This document shows positions 62,726-64,000 of a DNA stretch of 64,000 bases, piece by piece; the stretch's first letter is position 1; each line of letters starts with the position of its first letter. Made by a program: the position numbers and the translations under genes. Source of the stretch: Desulfacinum sp. (lineage in GTDB: Bacteria; Desulfobacterota; Syntrophobacteria; Syntrophobacterales; DSM-9756). The stretch is taken from contig JACIYN010000023.1 of NCBI GenBank assembly GCA_014359885.1, positions 1-64,000 of the forward strand, given 5' to 3'. The notes under the pieces were generated by a model. That model was not told the origin of the DNA. It saw only the letters and a program-made list of their open reading frames with translations, and searched no databases.

Positions 62726-63661
62726 ATGTTTGATCGGATCAAGATCTTCGCCGGCTCTTCCAACCCGACGTTGGCCCGGGGGATCTGCCACAGCCTGGGA
62801 CTGTCGCTCAGTGCGTGCCTGGTTTCGCGGTTCTCCGACGGAGAGATCCGCGTGGAACTCCATGAGAATGTTCGAGGGGTCGATGCCTATGTGGTTCAGT
62901 CCACGTGCCGGCCGGTCAACGAGAACCTCATGGAGTTGCTCCTTTTGGTGGATGCGCTCAAGCGGGCTTCGGCGGCCAGGGTGACGGCCGTCATTCCCTA
63001 TTACGGCTACGGGCGGCGCGATCAGAAGGACAAGCCGCGCGTGCCCATTACGGCCAAGATGGTGGCCAACCTGCTGACGGCCGCAGGCGTCGACCGGATC
63101 ATTTCCTGCGCGTTGCACGCCGGGCAGATTCAGGGTTTTTTCAAGGTGCCCGTGGACGACCTCCCCGGCCATTGGATCTTCGCCGAGGAGCTTCGAAGGG
63201 TGCTGACCGGTCGCGAAGTGATCGTGGCGCCCGACGCGGCGGGGGTGGCGCGGGCCAGGGAAGTAGCCGAAAAGTTTCACCTGCCCTTGGCCATCATCCA
63301 CCAGGAAGCCGAGACGGCTTGGAGCCGGCCCCTGGTGGTGGGGGAAGTGGACGGACGCCCCGTGGTGATCTTCGACGACATGGTGGATAGCGGCCGCAAG
63401 CTCTGCGCGGCGGCCCGGGCAGCTTGGGAGGAAGGGGCCGAAGACGTAACGGGCTTTTGCGTGCACCCGGTGCTCTCCGAAGGCTCCCTGGAACGCATCG
63501 AAGCATCCCCGCTCAGCCGGGTCGTGGTGACGGACACCATCCCCCTCCCGGCCGGCAGGGACGAAAGCTCCAAGATAAAGACCGTGACCGTGGCGCCGCT
63601 GCTGGCGCGCGTCATCGAAAAGGCCCATCAGGGGGCATCCGTCAGTGAGCTCTTCACCTGA
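62726..63661 (+). CDS. prs: Ribose-phosphate pyrophosphokinase (divergent)
   Basis: A 311-residue Prs homologue. The N-terminal half is close to canonical (VSRFSDGEI, VQSTCRPVNENLMELLLL, YYGYGRRDQKDKPRVPITAKMVANLL of which GRRDQKDKPR is the ATP-binding loop with changes, and HAGQIQGFF at 131-139). The C-terminal half differs at two key places. The flexible loop reads AIIHQEAETAWSRP (189-202), where active enzymes carry a Lys and an Arg, and the ribose-5-phosphate loop reads DDMVDSGRKL (217-226) in place of DDMIDTAGTL. It may have altered activity or regulation. It sits between tRNA-Gln and rplY, the usual place of the true prs. Confidence 0.85.
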   Translation: MFDRIKIFAGSSNPTLARGICHSLGLSLSACLVSRFSDGEIRVELHENVRGVDAYVVQSTCRPVNENLMELLLLVDALKRASAARVTAVIPYYGYGRRDQKDKPRVPITAKMVANLLTAAGVDRIISCALHAGQIQGFFKVPVDDLPGHWIFAEELRRVLTGREVIVAPDAAGVARAREVAEKFHLPLAIIHQEAETAWSRPLVVGEVDGRPVVIFDDMVDSGRKLCAAARAAWEEGAEDVTGFCVHPVLSEGSLERIEASPLSRVVVTDTIPLPAGRDESSKIKTVTVAPLLARVIEKAHQGASVSELFT

Positions 63662-63706
63662 ACAGACGGGTTCAGGTGTCTTATTCCTTTGGGAGGCGAA
63701 AACAAA

Positions 63707-64000
63707 ATGACTCTGGAACTGACAGCGAAAGTGCGAACGGAAACCGGCAAAGGACCTGCGCGGCGGTTGCGCCAGCAAAACTGGATACCTGCGGTGTGCT
63801 ACGGACCCAAGACGCAGCCCTTGGCCCTGAGCGTGCCCGAAAACCTTCTGGCCAGCTGCCTCCGGGACATGGGCGAAGAATCCCGCCTCATCCCCCTGGT
63901 GGTGGACCACGGGGAGAAGAAGGAACGCAAGCAGGTCATGATTCGCGACCTGCAGCGCCACCCCTACAAGCGCAAGGTGGTTCACGTGGACTTTCACGAG
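63707..64000 (+). CDS. rplY: 50S ribosomal protein L25 / Ctc, N-terminal part (partial)
   Basis: ATG 63707 follows GGGAGG. 98 residues are visible before the window ends: the L25 start (TLELTAKVRTETGKGPARRL), IPAVCYGP, and the later RDLQRHPYKRKVVHVDF motif, all diagnostic for the L25/TL5/Ctc family that binds 5S rRNA. The C-terminal extension lies beyond the window. Confidence 0.95.
   Translation, partial: MTLELTAKVRTETGKGPARRLRQQNWIPAVCYGPKTQPLALSVPENLLASCLRDMGEESRLIPLVVDHGEKKERKQVMIRDLQRHPYKRKVVHVDFHE

Overview
The window is high-GC DNA from a bacterium. Gene content points to an anaerobic, probably sulfate-reducing or syntrophic deltaproteobacterium (Desulfobacterota, perhaps near Syntrophobacteraceae such as Desulfacinum). 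The signs are a tungsten-type aldehyde ferredoxin oxidoreductase, a Tat-exported sulfur-type molybdoenzyme, a rhodanese that appears to use selenocysteine, TRAP transporters, a PrkA/YeaH/SpoVR cluster, and the block ispE, tRNA-Gln, prs, rplY. This placement is an inference from gene content. No rRNA or phylogenetic marker tree was available.

Layout. 0-3 kb: end of an MFS transporter, an APC-like permease, a periplasmic selenocysteine rhodanese with a candidate SECIS hairpin, and a stand-alone response regulator. 3.1-10.4 kb (minus strand): prkA, yeaH (DUF444), spoVR and a second, divergent prkA paralogue. 10.9-12.1 kb: an ArsB/NhaD-type permease. 12.8-26.1 kb (minus strand): an EamA transporter, an MFS transporter, a TRAP transporter (dctP, dctQ, dctM), and a catabolic set (zinc alcohol dehydrogenase, creatininase-like hydrolase, cupin, SDR, aldehyde ferredoxin oxidoreductase, LDH2-type dehydrogenase, RraA-like aldolase). 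The set is headed by a GntR/FCD repressor with two palindromic candidate operators. 26.5-30.5 kb: a RecQ helicase with a long extra C-terminus, fused by overlap to two DUF488 genes. 30.6-36.3 kb: a nitrilase-family amidase, a LysR regulator, and a molybdopterin oxidoreductase with its TorD chaperone and a 4[4Fe-4S] subunit. 36.7-42.2 kb: an UgpC/B/A/E-type sugar-phosphate ABC importer followed by a conserved protein of unknown function. 42.4-44.2 kb: a lower-GC patch with a transposase remnant, a frameshifted NYN-domain gene and a complete tRNA-Thr unit. 44.5-52.8 kb: ridA, three overlapping glycosyltransferase genes, a metallophosphoesterase, a Ser/Thr kinase with a DUF1566 tail, and YihY/BrkB. 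53.4-64 kb: housekeeping genes proB, proA, nadD, rsfS, a BepA-like M48 protease, serA, a DUF1844 gene, ispE, tRNA-Gln, a divergent prs, and the start of rplY.

Nearly every gap is filled by dispersed palindromic repeats of several families. One is a ~216-bp MITE-like element with terminal inverted repeats, present in three full copies and two truncated ones. Others form composite islands in a fixed block order. Two degenerate heptanucleotide arrays sit exactly at the 3' ends of minus-strand genes.

The most notable items are the selenocysteine rhodanese, the RecQ-DUF488-DUF488 cassette, the catabolic cluster of unknown substrate, the Prs that lacks expected active-site residues, the MITE-like family, and the coding overlap between ispE and tRNA-Gln.
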